Of a DNA stretch of 64,000 nt, positions 1-9,690 are shown one piece after another. The stretch spans positions 75,383,635 through 75,447,634 of the forward strand of contig NC_134398.1 of NCBI RefSeq assembly GCF_050003625.1, given 5' to 3'. Origin of the DNA: Haematobia irritans (Eukaryota > Arthropoda > Insecta > Diptera > Muscidae). A program made the translations under genes and the position numbers. The number at the start of each line of letters is the position of its first letter. Within the stretch, counting starts at the first letter, position 1. The notes below the pieces were generated by a model that worked only from the letters and a program-made list of their open reading frames with translations, did no database searches and had not been told where the DNA came from.

Positions 1-2
1 TA

Positions 3-905
3 ATCCCCAACAGTGAGGCGTGGTGCACACATACCCCGGGGAATAAAGAATATATAGATTTCTACACTGATGGCTCCAAATTGGATGGACAAGTGGGTTT
101 CGGAGTATATTCTAATGATCTGGAACTTCAAATAGCGAAAAGATTACCTAATCACTGTAGTGTTTTTCAGGCTGAAATATTAGCAATAAGAGAGGTGGCG
201 AATTGGCTGAGAAGTAATGTTCCAAAAAATGTGGGCATTAATATATACTCAGACAGTCAACCTGCAATAAAATCCTTGGACTCTGTGTTCCTCAACTCGA
301 AAACGGCCATCGATTGCCGCAAATCTCTCAATGAGATGGCTGAGCAGTACAATATTCACCTAATATGGGTGCCTGGCCATAGGAACATTCCGGGGAACTG
401 CGAAGCGGATGAGTTGGCAAGGCTAGGGACTACCTTACATATTCCAGGGGAACTAGAATTTGTTGGTATACCTCTAGCTACCTGCAAGCTCATGCTGCGT
501 GAGAAGGCTGTTATGATGGCAAATGTTCGATGGGAGAATTGCAAGGGTTGTAACGACACCAAGCAAATATGGCCCCATTTCAACTTAAACCGCACACTAG
601 ATATGCTAATGTTCTCGAGACGTCAGGTATCACTCCTGATATCTGCTATAACGGGTCGCTGCCTGATAGGAGATTTTGCAAAAACTATTGGCGCGAAGTA
701 TAATGACTATTGTACGAGCTGTCATGATGCGGAGGAAAAAGAATCAATTAAACACCTCTTGTGTGAGTGTCCTGCATTTTGTGTAAAGCGCAAGCAACTT
801 TTAGGAGCATATAGCTTCAGATTACTGGCGGATCTGGAAAACGTTAACTTAAGAAGTCTGCTAATATTTTTGGAACAATCTGGTTGGTTCAACAAAGAAA
901 AATAA
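3..905 (+). CDS. LINE ORF2 C-terminal fragment: RNase H and Cys/His tail
   Basis: The frame is open from position 3 to the TAA at 903-905, so it is the tail of a longer ORF2 protein whose reverse transcriptase lies outside the window. The RNase H domain shows the catalytic pattern YTDGS (about 68-82), the acid in FQAEI, the SDSQ motif and a late ADELA aspartate after PGHRN. The C-terminus carries a Cys/His cluster (CTSCHDAEE through HLLCECPAF) seen in many LINE ORF2 proteins. RNase H would remove the RNA template during target-primed reverse transcription. This fragment is the best preserved of the three RNase H copies here; copies B and C carry deletions. The internal TTG near 81 is not a real start. 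Confidence 0.85.
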   Translation: MPNSEAWCTHTPGNKEYIDFYTDGSKLDGQVGFGVYSNDLELQIAKRLPNHCSVFQAEILAIREVANWLRSNVPKNVGINIYSDSQPAIKSLDSVFLNSKTAIDCRKSLNEMAEQYNIHLIWVPGHRNIPGNCEADELARLGTTLHIPGELEFVGIPLATCKLMLREKAVMMANVRWENCKGCNDTKQIWPHFNLNRTLDMLMFSRRQVSLLISAITGRCLIGDFAKTIGAKYNDYCTSCHDAEEKESIKHLLCECPAFCVKRKQLLGAYSFRLLADLENVNLRSLLIFLEQSGWFNKEK

Positions 906-1026
906 TCAAGAAGGTTCAGCGGTTAAAACTAGAAGTGCCCATATGTAATAGGTACTTTTAGTTAATGTGGTATCACAATGGACTGAATAGTCTAAGTGAG
1001 CCTGAATCTTAATCGGGCTGCCACTT

Positions 1027-1044
1027 TAACCTAACCTAACCTAA
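1027..1044 (+). repeat. TAACC-repeat LINE tail (copy A)
   Basis: Three TAACC repeats plus TAA end the element instead of a poly(A) tail. The same repeat type terminates copies B (2223-2242, reverse complement) and C (about 24061-24079). Read on the other strand it is GGTTA/TTAGG, the ancestral insect telomere unit. Confidence 0.9.
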
Positions 1045-1130
1045 GGCATTTATCTTCGCAATTGGAAATTTGGTCCGCTTGAGGGAATTTTGGTCCAATT
1101 TTGGAAAAAATTTGGTCCAAAATATAATTT

Positions 1131-1581
1131 CGTTGTGGCAACGCTGAATATGACCATAATCCGTTATGCCTGCACGACATCTACCAGATGGTAGAATGCA
1201 CTAGCCAAGATGACAATAAGCCTAAAAGTATGTGTGCCATATCACCTGTACAATAACGCCCCATAGAAAGTTCTAGATAGCCGAGACAATGAACATAAGT
1301 CGATAAATATGTGCGATGTCGCTCGTGCGACACCTATCAGGTAGTAGATTAATCTAGAAGGTTGTAGGCCAATTAGCGAGAACATTCGAAATCGTCATAT
1401 CTCGGTATATAAACCCCTAGCGGAGAGAGCAGTCAAGTCAGTCGTAAGCTAAAGTTTATACAGTACACATCGTAGAGCAAATAAGTGAAACCAATCAGTT
1501 AAACAAATAAATTGTAGATTATCGTTATTTAAAAAGAACTGTGTTTTAATTATCGGGTAATTAATATAAAAACGTAACAAT
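1131..1581 (+). mobile_element. Probable solo LTR (gypsy-like)
   Basis: About 450 bp with the layout of an LTR: a candidate TG start (TGTGGCAACGC near 1135), a TATA box (tatataaa near 1411), an initiator-like TCAGTCGTAAGC about 25 bp downstream, an AATAAA-type signal near 1507, and an ACGTAACA end at about 1574-1581. No primer-binding site or gag frame follows, so it would be a solo LTR. I could not find a convincing 4-5 bp target duplication, so both edges are approximate. A promoter-bearing piece of another element is the alternative. Confidence 0.4.
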
Positions 1582-2222
1582 ATGGTAGATATTGCAGATT
1601 TACCCAAATTTCTCATTCGTTGCCATTGTTTTGTCCAGATGTTTCTACTAAACAAAGTAACGCTCCTTCATTCTATTTCCCTGCGCAATTATTTTACTTT
1701 TTTCTTCAAGTTGTCATGGAAGACTTCTGTCTTTTTTATGTTTTGCATTATTATTACAGTACTGGGAGTTGTTTTCTATCCAATATTTAATAAATTCTGA
1801 GTTTTGATTATAACACCATAATTATAATGGAGTACCTTCATTAGCACTTATAAGCAGACAAATTTATGTTTGCAAGAAGGACAACATCTCAACCTTTCTA
1901 ACGCAGTATAAAACTCTACCAATACGTTTCAATATAAAGTTCTACTCCAGACAACATGGGACATACATTATATTTAGCAAAAAAAAAAAATCCTTTTTTC
2001 ACACATTTTTCTTAAAGAACCAAACAATATTTACAATCGCTGTTAATTTTTACTAGAAGTACATATCTTGACTTAAATTGTGCATTTTAAATTAAGTTTA
2101 TAACTAAAAACTTTTTTTACCAGCAAAATCTCTAAAGCACCTTGCTAAGCTATGAATTCAAGAAAAAAATCAATAACAAAGAGTTGCCACTTCGTCGGCC
2201 TGAAACAGCCAAACCCGATCTG
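1582..2222. other. Unassigned AT-rich stretch with a short hydrophobic ORF
   Basis: No recognised gene or element. A small open frame (1582-1800, +) ends in a membrane-like segment reading SVFFMFCIIITVLGVVFYPI before NKF and a stop. The spacing of Lys, Gly and Tyr-Pro-Ile recalls the N-terminal membrane segment of SMIM20/MITRAC7-type mitochondrial proteins. The match is short and could be chance. An A-run lies at 1979-1990. The rest shows nothing I can name. Confidence 0.2.
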
Positions 2223-2472
2223 GTTAGGTTAGGTTAGGTTAAAGTGGCAGCCCGATTAAGATTCAGGCTCACTTAGACTATTCAGTCCATTGTGATACCA
2301 CATTAACTAAAAGTACCTATTACATATGGGCACTTCTAGTTTTAACCACTGAACCTTCTCTATTATTTACTTTTGTGGAACCAACCAGATTGCTCCAAAA
2401 ACATTAACAAACTGCTTAAGTTAACGTTTTCCAGGTCCGCCAGTAATCTAAAGCTCCTAAATCTAAATTCTC

Positions 2473-3168
2473 CTAGATTACACAAAAAGCAGGACACTCA
2501 CACAAGAGGTGTTTAATTGATTCCTTTTCCTCCACATTATGACAGCTTATACAATAGTCATTATACTTCGCGCCTATAGTTTTTGCAAAATCGCCTATCA
2601 GGTGACGTTTCGAGAACACTAGCATATCTAGTGTGCGGTTTAAGTCTAAATGGGGCCATATTTGCTTGGTGTCGTTAAAGCCCTTGCAATTCTCCCACCG
2701 AACATTTGCCATCATAACAGCCTTCTCACGCAGAATGAGCTTGCAGGTAGCGAGGGGCATACCAACAGATTCTAGTTCCCCTGGAATATGCAAGGTAGTC
2801 CCTAGCCTTGCCAACTCATCCGCTTCGCAGTTCCCCGGTATGGGCACCCATATTAGGTAAATATTGTACTGCTCAGCCATCTCATTGAGAGATTTGCGGC
2901 AGTCGATGGCCGTTCTCGAGTTGAGGAACACAGAGTCCAGGGATTTTATTGCAGGTTGACTGTCTGAGTATATATTAATGCCCACATTTTTTGGAACATT
3001 ACTTCTCAGCCAATTCGCCACCTCTCTTATTTCAGCTTGAAAAACACTACAGTGATTAGGTAATCTTTTCGCTATTCGAAGTTCCAGATCTTTAGAATAT
3101 ACTCCGAAACCCAATTGTCCATCCAATTTGGAGCCATCAGTGTCTAAATATATATATTCTTTATTCAC
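2473..3168 (-). pseudogene. LINE ORF2 RNase H region (copy B)
   Basis: Reverse-strand match to the copy A RNase H region. The DTDGS motif and acidic residues are recognisable, but the copy has lost the GHRN segment before IPGNCEADELA and a stretch of about 40 bp near 2600, where copy A has its arginine-rich segment after VFSKR. The downstream Cys/His tail is truncated by a stop. The preceding frame (3316-3779) carries the RT thumb and connection region. Not expected to encode a working enzyme. Confidence 0.85.
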
Positions 3169-3315
3169 CGGGGTCTGTGTGCACCACGCCTCACTGTTGG
3201 GGCATATCTGGCATTATTTTGAGGACCGAACTGTGACCGTAACTTTTTTCCGACCACAGCGATAGCTCGCGTAACCGCACAGCCGTTGTTGCAGCTGATT
3301 GTTTGGCCAAAATGT

Positions 3316-4500
3316 CTAAAGGCAATAGATGCAGCATGACATTAAGGGAATTTGTTCATGTCTTGCTGAAGCGCCTGAGATACACAAACACGCCATACGC
3401 TGAACTTTGTCTAAACTTGTTGGCTGGTGAAGTGCCGACCACCAGACTACAACACCATAGAGCATTATAGGTCTAACCACTGCCGTGTATAGCCAATGCA
3501 CAACTTTGGTTTTAGTCCCCACTTTTTTCCTATTGCCCTTTTGCACGAGAACAAACCAACCGTTGCTTTTCTCGCCCTTTCTTCAATATTAAGCTTAAAG
3601 TTCAGCTTCCTGTCCAAAATAACGCCAAGGTATTTTGCACACTCACCAAAGGGAATTTCAATACCCCCTAAGGAAATGGGCCTAGCCGTGGGAGTTTTGC
3701 GATCTTTGCAGTACATGACTAATTCTGTCTTTGCAGGGTTTACCCCAAGACTATTGTTTTTCGCCCATTTCTCAGTCACCCGGAGGGCCCTCTGAATAAT
3801 GTGATGTGAATTTTCCCCTGACTGCTAGAGCCACATCATCTCCGTATGCCACCACTTTTATCCTTTCCTTTTTTTGGGGTAACCAGAAGGTTATTTATAG
3901 GGTAACCAGAAGGTTATTTATAGCAACAGAAGAGGTGATAGAACTCCTCCTTGGGGAGTGCCTCTGTTCACATACCTTTGTATGTTTGTTTGTCCTAGTG
4001 TGGCTGAAATATGTCTCTTCATTAGAAGTTCGTCTAATAACCTAAGTATACATGGATCAACATTCAGAGTTGTCAGTCCATTTAATATCGAGCTCGGAAG
4101 GACATTATTAAACGCCCCTTCGATGTCAAGAAACGTCACGATTGTGTATTCTTTGAGAGATAGTGAGCTTTCAATAAAGCTGACTAGTTCATGTAATGCG
4201 GTCTCAGTAGACCTGCCCTTCGAGTATGCATGCTGTCGTTTCGAGAACAAACTTGAATCGATGCCAGTTCTAAGATAAATATCTATCATCCTCTCCAGAG
4301 TCTTCAGTAGGAATGAGGATAAGCTGATTGGTCGGAAATCCTTCGCACTCGAGTGAGAGGCTTTTCCCGCTTTAGGTATGAAAACGACTTTTGTTTCCCT
4401 CCACTTTCCTGGGATATATGATAAGTTGATACATCCTTTATATATCGCCGACAACCAGGGGATAATTTTGTCAGTCACTGCTTGTAACTCCACCGGAGTA
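3316..4500 (-). pseudogene. LINE ORF2 reverse transcriptase region (copy B)
   Basis: Broken RT domain in several frames (about 4493-3918, 3779-3465, 3546-3316). Visible blocks include IPKAGK, RPISLSS, FLDIEGAF with the first catalytic aspartate, and RGTPQGGVLSPLL. The catalytic box reads YGDD (3835-3846) where copy C has YADD. The 23-bp tandem duplication at 3877-3922 shifts the frame just before this box. Upstream material (4500-4855) is also RT-linker sequence with stops. Confidence 0.85.
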
Positions 4501-4854
4501 ATTCCATCAGGTCCGGGGGACTATTTAACGCCCATCTTCTTCTAGATTCCGATACAATTTCTTCGATAGGAAACGACCGCTGAGCCACTGTGGCCCGCCA
4601 GTACATGGTTCAACCGTCTGATTTCCGGGAAAATGTGTGTCCAATAGTACCTCCAGCGTCTCCTCACTGGACGTTGTCCAATTGCCCTCCGATGTTTTAA
4701 TGAAACCTGGAGCGGAGTTCGTGGATGCTAGAGCCTTCCTTTCTCAGTTCTCGCTTGTATCCTCTCAGATTCTTCTTGTAAGCGTCCCAATCCTCAGGGG
4801 CTCTAGTGGACTTTGCCTTGTTAAAGAGCCTCCTCAAGGATTTCCTCATATTAC

Positions 4855-5267
4855 TTAATTCCGTAGACCACCATGGTGGTCGATTTTCCCCCTTGGCTTC
4901 CCTCTAGGGCATGCAGCTTTCAGTGAGATGTTGAAGGCCTTAGTAATCCGCTCCACTGCGTGTTCGATATCTTGCACATTTCTCATATTTGTGTCTGTTA
5001 TTTCCGGTATCATCATATTGAACCAGTCAGCTTTCCTAACATTTGCTGGAAATATGGTCTTGGTGGTATGAACATCAAATTTGAAACTTATGTAGCGATG
5101 AACTGAGAAGCTGTGTTCACTTAAAACCTGCCACTCAGATATCATTTCATTCAGTTCTTGCGAGGCCAAGGTGATGTCCAAAACATCTAGCCTGTTTTTA
5201 GTGACAAAGGTTGGGGCATCTCCCTTGTTGCAGACTACCAGATTAGTACGCAAAATAAACTCTATTA
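4855..5267 (-). pseudogene. LINE ORF2 endonuclease, C-terminal part (copy B)
   Basis: The reverse-strand frame includes FILRTNLVVCNKGDAPTFVT and the SEHSFSVHRYISF block. This is the C-terminal half of an apurinic-like endonuclease that nicks the target. In copy C the same block reads SDH at the catalytic position; here it is SVH, so the catalytic aspartate is lost. The N-terminal half lies beyond the inserted TIR element, at 6339-6650. Confidence 0.8.
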
Positions 5268-5590
5268 CACGCAAAGAAAAAAAAAACGTTTGGAAAACGT
5301 GTACCGGAAACGTTTTTCTTTTGTTAGAGTCTTTTGAATTTCTTCGAAATTTTTAAACTTTTATCACCAAAAAAATTCGTTTGTTACAAAATTTTTATTT
5401 AAAAAAAAAAAAAAGTTATTTTGAAACTACAACAGAGTCCATTTCGTTTATATCAAACACTGTCCTTTTCTGACTTTAGGTCTTTAATAAGACACATTTT
5501 ACAGTTCAAAATTTAATATAGTACAATGTAATGTTGAACATTTTTTTCGGAATCTTTCGAACATATGTGGAATGTATGTAAAAAAAAAAC

Positions 5591-5667
5591 TTGGCGGAAG
5601 CAGGGATCGAACCCACGACCCTTGGCATGAGAGTCGGACGTAGCAACCACTGCTCCACGGTGCCAAA
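5591..5667 (-). ncRNA. tRNA-like module 1 in element A
   Basis: On the minus strand it has a pol III A-box-like stretch (GTGGAGCAGTGG) and a near-perfect B box (GGTTCGATCCC). The ends TTGGC and GCCAA can pair as an acceptor stem. The sequence around the middle (CTCAT followed by AAGGGTCGTGGGTTCGATCC) resembles elongator tRNA-Met, but the anticodon stem does not pair well. It is therefore a degenerate tRNA-like sequence, not a functional tRNA gene. Confidence 0.65.
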
Positions 5668-5779
5668 CTAAATGTTTGTTTCTCTTAAATAAACTTTGTT
5701 TATTCGGTTCGTGGGCGCCGTAAGCTATGCTATATAAATATAACTTATATGGATAATTATCTATTGATGACCATAACAG

Positions 5780-5850
5780 GTACATAGCTCAGTGGTTTGT
5801 GTGTTGGCTTACAAAGTGCATGGTCCGCGGTTCGATTCTCCGTCCAGGCG
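5780..5850 (+). ncRNA. tRNA-like module 2 in element A
   Basis: The plus strand has an A box (TAGCTCAGTGG) and a B box (GGTTCGATTCT) spaced as in a tRNA. The anticodon arm and acceptor are degenerate. It points away from module 1, so pol III transcription, if any, would run outward to both element ends. Confidence 0.6.
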
Positions 5851-6338
5851 AAAGGTAAAAAAATTTTAAAAATTCATTAATTCGTATAATTTCTTCTACA
5901 TTGTTGGTATTACAGGAAAAGGTGTTAAGAACTAAAAAAACTCGTTGATGTGAGAAAGATGTGAGGGAAAATGCAACTAGCAAGAAAACAATGTTTTTTT
6001 TTAGTTAGTCTTTATGAAATTGTTGTTACATCCTGGAAAAGAATAAATGTTTATCACAAAAAGTTTATACTTTTCTTCCAAATACACTTCCTTTCAACGA
6101 AAAGCAAATGAGAAACGAACTTTGTTTGTCTAAAATTTCGTTTGGGAGGAAAGAATTACTTTTTTGCGTGTAGCGACACTCCTCTTGCATTACTATCACT
6201 ACTTCCCCATATACTATGATGCGCATTCGCATCGCATCCCATAATGAGCTTCGTCTTTGTTTTCAGTGACTCCTCAACTAAGGTCTTAACGGCACATGGA
6301 GGCATCTCCCAGTCATGTCTCATGTAGACCGAAGATAC

Positions 6339-6727
6339 TCAATATTTGCATTTGGCTGTTTCTAAATTGGCAACGACAGTGTCTGCGCTGCACATTGAAG
6401 GAAGCAGAAACAAGTTAAGCTCGTTTTTAGCAATTATACAGGCTCGATTTACATCATTACCAGTATACTGCAATAGTTTGAACCCCGGAGTACTTAATTC
6501 ACATATTTTGTTTCTATAAACGTATGGTTCTTGAATAAGAACTATGTCTATGTCCCCTTTCATCAGGAGAACTTTTAAGGCAGCACATGCAGCCTTACAC
6601 TGATGAAGATTTATCTGGAGGATCCGTAGGACCATCGAGATTTTCAACAACCGTCACATCAGCCGTTTCAATCGAGCAATCAAGAATATCCTCTTCAGAG
6701 ATCTCGGTGACTCTCGCAATAACCATA
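6339..6727 (-). pseudogene. LINE ORF2 start and endonuclease N-terminal part (copy B)
   Basis: The reverse-strand frame begins MVLRILQINLHQCKAA at about 6635 and contains the endonuclease signatures QIN and LIQEPYV. It ends at a stop near 6339 shortly before the inserted TIR element. Sequence up to about 6727 matches the ORF1/ORF2 junction of copy C (20520-20640). Confidence 0.8.
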
Positions 6728-6745
6728 GGTTCAACAACCTATCTG

Positions 6746-7440
6746 GTTATAATTGACGTGTTTATCAACCGATGTTCTTCAAATTCCGTATATCCGAATA
6801 TTTATGAGTCTCGGAAAACTTTGCACAGAGAGTAGAGTTGGCATTCTACCAATGTTTGGTAATATATAGCTCCCATATATATCATTCTCCCGATTTACAC
6901 TCATATGACCACGGGGGCCAAAGTCAAATTTAGTCAAATTCGGTTCAGATTATATATAGCTCCCATATATACGTACACCAGAGTCGGGGAATTATGGTAG
7001 ACTTTTTCATATTTTAGACCCATTTTCAATGGGATTTTCCTCCAACTGACTGGATAGTTTCCACGGAGAATATATTTAATATGAGAGTTAAGTGTGTCAA
7101 GTTTGATCTAATTTGATTCAGATTTAGATAAAGCCTCCATATATTCGTTTTTCCGGTTTATACAAATATGGCCAAAATTCCCTGACTTTATACAAAATTC
7201 TGTGATGATTTCCCCATATCTTAGTCATATCCTATACACTGTAATGCCAGAATTTCCACAGAACGGTTGAGTTTTAAATAAGAGCCTTAGTCGCCCGACT
7301 TGACCAAATAATATATCACAACCCATACTTGACCACATATCTTGGCGACAGTAATGACAATTGGTGCTTTTAGCACCAAATTTAGTGTTTTTTGATTTCC
7401 CAAAAAGCACCAAATTGCCTTTTTGGTGCCGTTTCAAAAA
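6746..7440 (+). repeat. Diverged Helentron-like (U-type) repeat remnant
   Basis: From 6746 the sequence matches, with much divergence, the central part of the 1-kb array units found at 32331-57942 (the segment around tatcaaccgat, ccgaatatt and agctcccatatata). By about 7230 the match fades. At 7355-7430 there are short inverted motifs (ggtgcttttagcacc; ggtgcc). No coding frame is supported. Confidence 0.55.
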
Positions 7441-8306
7441 AAAAAAAAAAGCGCCAACTTGGTGCTTTCTTGCATTTTAATTTAGGGCTTTTGGTGATTT
7501 TTCCATTTTGAACAGTATTAAGTTTAATTGATACAAAAATTTGGATTAGACTTTTAAGAGATTAAAAAACTCAAGTTTATTGCCATACATAGAATATGAT
7601 TGTTATGAAGGTGGTATTGATTATTATACCCTCCACCATAGGATGGGGGTATATTAACATTGTCATTCCGTTTGTAACATATCGAAATATTGCTCTATTG
7701 GTGAAATCCGATCCGGCTGAAATTTGGTACATGGTGTTAGTATATGGTCTCTAACAACCATGCAAAAATCAGTCCACATCAGTCTATAATTATATATAGC
7801 CCCGATACAAACCGATCCCCCGATTTGGCTTGCGGAGCCTCTAAGAGAAGCAAATTTCATCCGATCCGGCTGAAATTTTGTACATGGTGTTAGTATATGG
7901 TCTCTAACAACTATGCAAAAATTGGTCCACATCGGTGCATAATTATATATAGCCCCCATATAAACCGATCCCGAGATTTGGTTACACGCAAAAAAATAAT
8001 TCTTTCCTCCCAAACGAAATTTTAGACAAACAAAGTTCGTTTCTCATTTGCTTTTCGCTGTAAGGAAGTGTATTTGGAAGAAAAGTATATACTTTTTGTG
8101 ATAAACGTTTATTCTTTTCCAATATGTAAAAACAATTTCATAAAGACTAGCTCAAAAAAAAACATTATTTTCTTGCTAATTGCATTGTCCCACACATCTT
8201 TCTCACATCCACGAGGATTTTTAGTTCTTAACACCGTTTCCTGTAATACCAACAATGTAGAAGATATTATACGATTTTATAAATTTTTAAAATTTTTTTT
8301 ACCTTT

Positions 8307-8377
8307 CGCCTGGACGGAGAATCGAACCGCGGACCATGCACATTGTAAGCCAACACACTAACCACTGAGCTATGTAC
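8307..8377 (-). ncRNA. tRNA-like module 2 in element B
   Basis: Minus-strand counterpart of the 5780-5850 module, with A box (TAGCTCAGTGG) and B box (GGTTCGATTCT). It differs from the element A copy at only a few positions. Confidence 0.6.
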
Positions 8378-8489
8378 CTGTTATGGTCATCAATAGATAA
8401 ATATCCATATAAGTTATATTTATATAGCATAGCTTGCGGCGCCCACGAACCGAATAAACAAAGTTTATTTAACAGAAACAAACATTTAG

Positions 8490-8567
8490 TTTGGCACCGT
8501 GGAGCAGTGGTAGCTACGTCCGATTCTCATGCCAAGGGTCGTGGGTTCGATCCCTGCTTCGGCCAAA
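8490..8567 (+). ncRNA. tRNA-like module 1 in element B
   Basis: Plus-strand counterpart of the 5591-5667 module. TTTGGC at the start and GCCAAA at the end can form a perfect 6-bp acceptor-like stem. The B box (GGTTCGATCCC) is intact. The anticodon arm remains degenerate. Confidence 0.65.
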
Positions 8568-9384
8568 GTTTTTTTTTTTGCTTTTGTTTTTTTTACATAT
8601 ATTCCAGATATATTTGGAAGATTCCGAAAAAATATTCAACATTACATTGTACTATATTAAATTTTGAACTGTAAAATGTGTCTTATTAAAGACCTAAAGT
8701 CAGAAAAGAAAAGTGTTTGATATAAACGAAATGAACTGTGTTGGTAGTTCAAAAATAGGTTTTTTTATTGCAAAAATAAAAATTTTGTACCAAACGATTT
8801 TTTTTGGTGATAAAAGTGTATACTTTTCGAAGCAATTCAAAAACTCTAACAAAAGAAAAACGTTTTCGGTACACGTTTTCCAAACGTTTTTTTTTCTTTG
8901 CGTGTATGGTGCCTCTTGGAGTAGCAAATTTCATCCGAGTCAGTTGAAATTTGGTACATTGTGCTAGTATATGGTCGTTAACAACCATGCCTAACTAGGT
9001 CCATATCGGTCTATAGTTATATATAGCCCTCAGATAAATCGATCCCCAATCGCACAAAAATTGGTCCATATGAAGTTCATAATTGTATATAGCCCCCATA
9101 TAAGTGACCCCCATATTTCAATTCTGACTCTCTACGTACCGTGCAAAAGTCCATATCTATTCGTAATTATTTGTATGAACCTATACATACCTTGGTTGTC
9201 CAATATGTACCACGTATGGACTAACTCACAACTTAGAAAACGATGTTAAGAAGTTTTAAGATACAACAACCCAAGTAATTCGATTGTGGATGACAGTCTT
9301 TCGTAGAAGTTTCTACGCAATCCATGGTGGAGGGTACATAAGATTCTGCCTGGCCGAACTTACAGCCATATATACTTGTTTTTT

Positions 9385-9510
9385 AATTAATATTGTTATT
9401 TAGGGTACTCTGTAGAAAAGTCTAGCGACGAGTGCCGAATTTTTGAACTTGATAAAGATGTCATTAAAATCGTTTGTATTAAATTCACAAAAGCACGCAC
9501 AACTGAAATA
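9385..9510. other. Short unassigned spacer before mariner
   Basis: AT-rich sequence between the Z element end and the mariner terminus. TA at 9509-9510 is the mariner target duplication. Nothing else is recognised. Confidence 0.5.
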
Positions 9511-9690
9511 ACAGGTTGGCTGATAAGTCCCCGGCCTGACACGTAGATGGCGTCGCTAGTATTAAATACATATAATTTTTATATAGTACCAACCTTCAAA
9601 TGATTCGTGTCAAAATTTGACGTCTGTAAGTCAATTGGTTTGTAAGATGGAGCGTCTTTTGTGAAGCAACTTTTGTTATTGTGAAAAAAA

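Larger units (their letters stand above)
1..1044 (+). mobile_element. TAACC-tailed LINE, copy A (3' end)
   Basis: This is the 3' end of a non-LTR retrotransposon that begins outside the window. It contains the C-terminal RNase H region of ORF2, a short 3' UTR (906-1026) and a tail of TAACC repeats at 1027-1044. The same sequence recurs inverted at 2223-3200 and in the longer copy at 23150-24079, which defines the element's 3' boundary. RNase H downstream of RT in ORF2 is typical of the I/LOA/R1 groups; the clade assignment is inferred. Confidence 0.9.
5268..6170. mobile_element. TIR element A with two tRNA-like modules
   Basis: A 903-bp insertion in LINE copy B begins CACGCAAAG and ends TTTTGCGTG, flanked on each side by TA. 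Comparison with LINE copy C at about 21075 shows that the segment is absent there. It holds no transposase frame. Its centre has two tRNA-like sequences facing outward (5591-5667 minus, 5780-5850 plus) separated by about 110 bp. A second copy with the same architecture is at 7985-8904, in the opposite orientation. It resembles a non-autonomous DNA transposon; the superfamily is not clear. Confidence 0.75.
2223..6745 (-). mobile_element. TAACC-tailed LINE, copy B (5'-truncated, interrupted)
   Basis: Reverse-strand copy of the copy A/copy C family, running from its TAACC tail (2223-2242) through RNase H, RT and endonuclease to a truncated 5' end near 6745, just inside the 3' end of ORF1. A TIR element (5268-6170) interrupts the endonuclease region. 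A candidate 9-bp target duplication (TAACCAGAT on the element strand) flanks it, overlapping the tail repeat. A 23-bp tandem duplication (3877-3899, 3900-3922) sits in the RT palm. The copy is inverted relative to copy A, 1.2 kb away. Confidence 0.9.
7985..8904. mobile_element. TIR element B with two tRNA-like modules
   Basis: A 920-bp second copy of element A in the opposite orientation, beginning CACGCAAAAAAA and ending TTTGCGTG, flanked by TA on both sides. It carries the same two outward-facing tRNA-like modules. Because the arrangement is kept in two independent insertions, the modules belong to the element and are not later insertions. Confidence 0.75.
7625..9384 (+). mobile_element. 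Helentron-like repeat, Z family (interrupted)
   Basis: Starts with a hairpin-forming TATACCCTCC...GGGGGTATA end and stops with a GC-rich hairpin (GGCCTGGCCGAAC) and TATACTTGTTTT. The body is built of sub-repeats around GGTTGAAATTTGGTAC and TATAGCCCCCATATAAACCG. The TIR element B (7985-8904) is inserted in it. Relatives are at 26879-27259, 43486-46823 and 59684-60262. Ends and body suit the DINE-1/mini-me class of non-autonomous Helentrons; no protein is encoded. Confidence 0.7.

Noticed and set aside
81..905. Independent RNase H gene starting near 81
   Set aside because: The frame is open from position 3 and matches the inner part of LINE ORF2 in copy C; the TTG at 81 is not a start.
1025..1044. 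True telomeric TTAGG repeat
   Set aside because: Only three to four units, always joined to the same LINE 3' UTR, and present in internal copies; it is a LINE tail.
5591..5667. Functional tRNA gene
   Set aside because: A and B boxes are good but the anticodon stem does not pair, and the sequence lies in a mobile repeat present at least twice.
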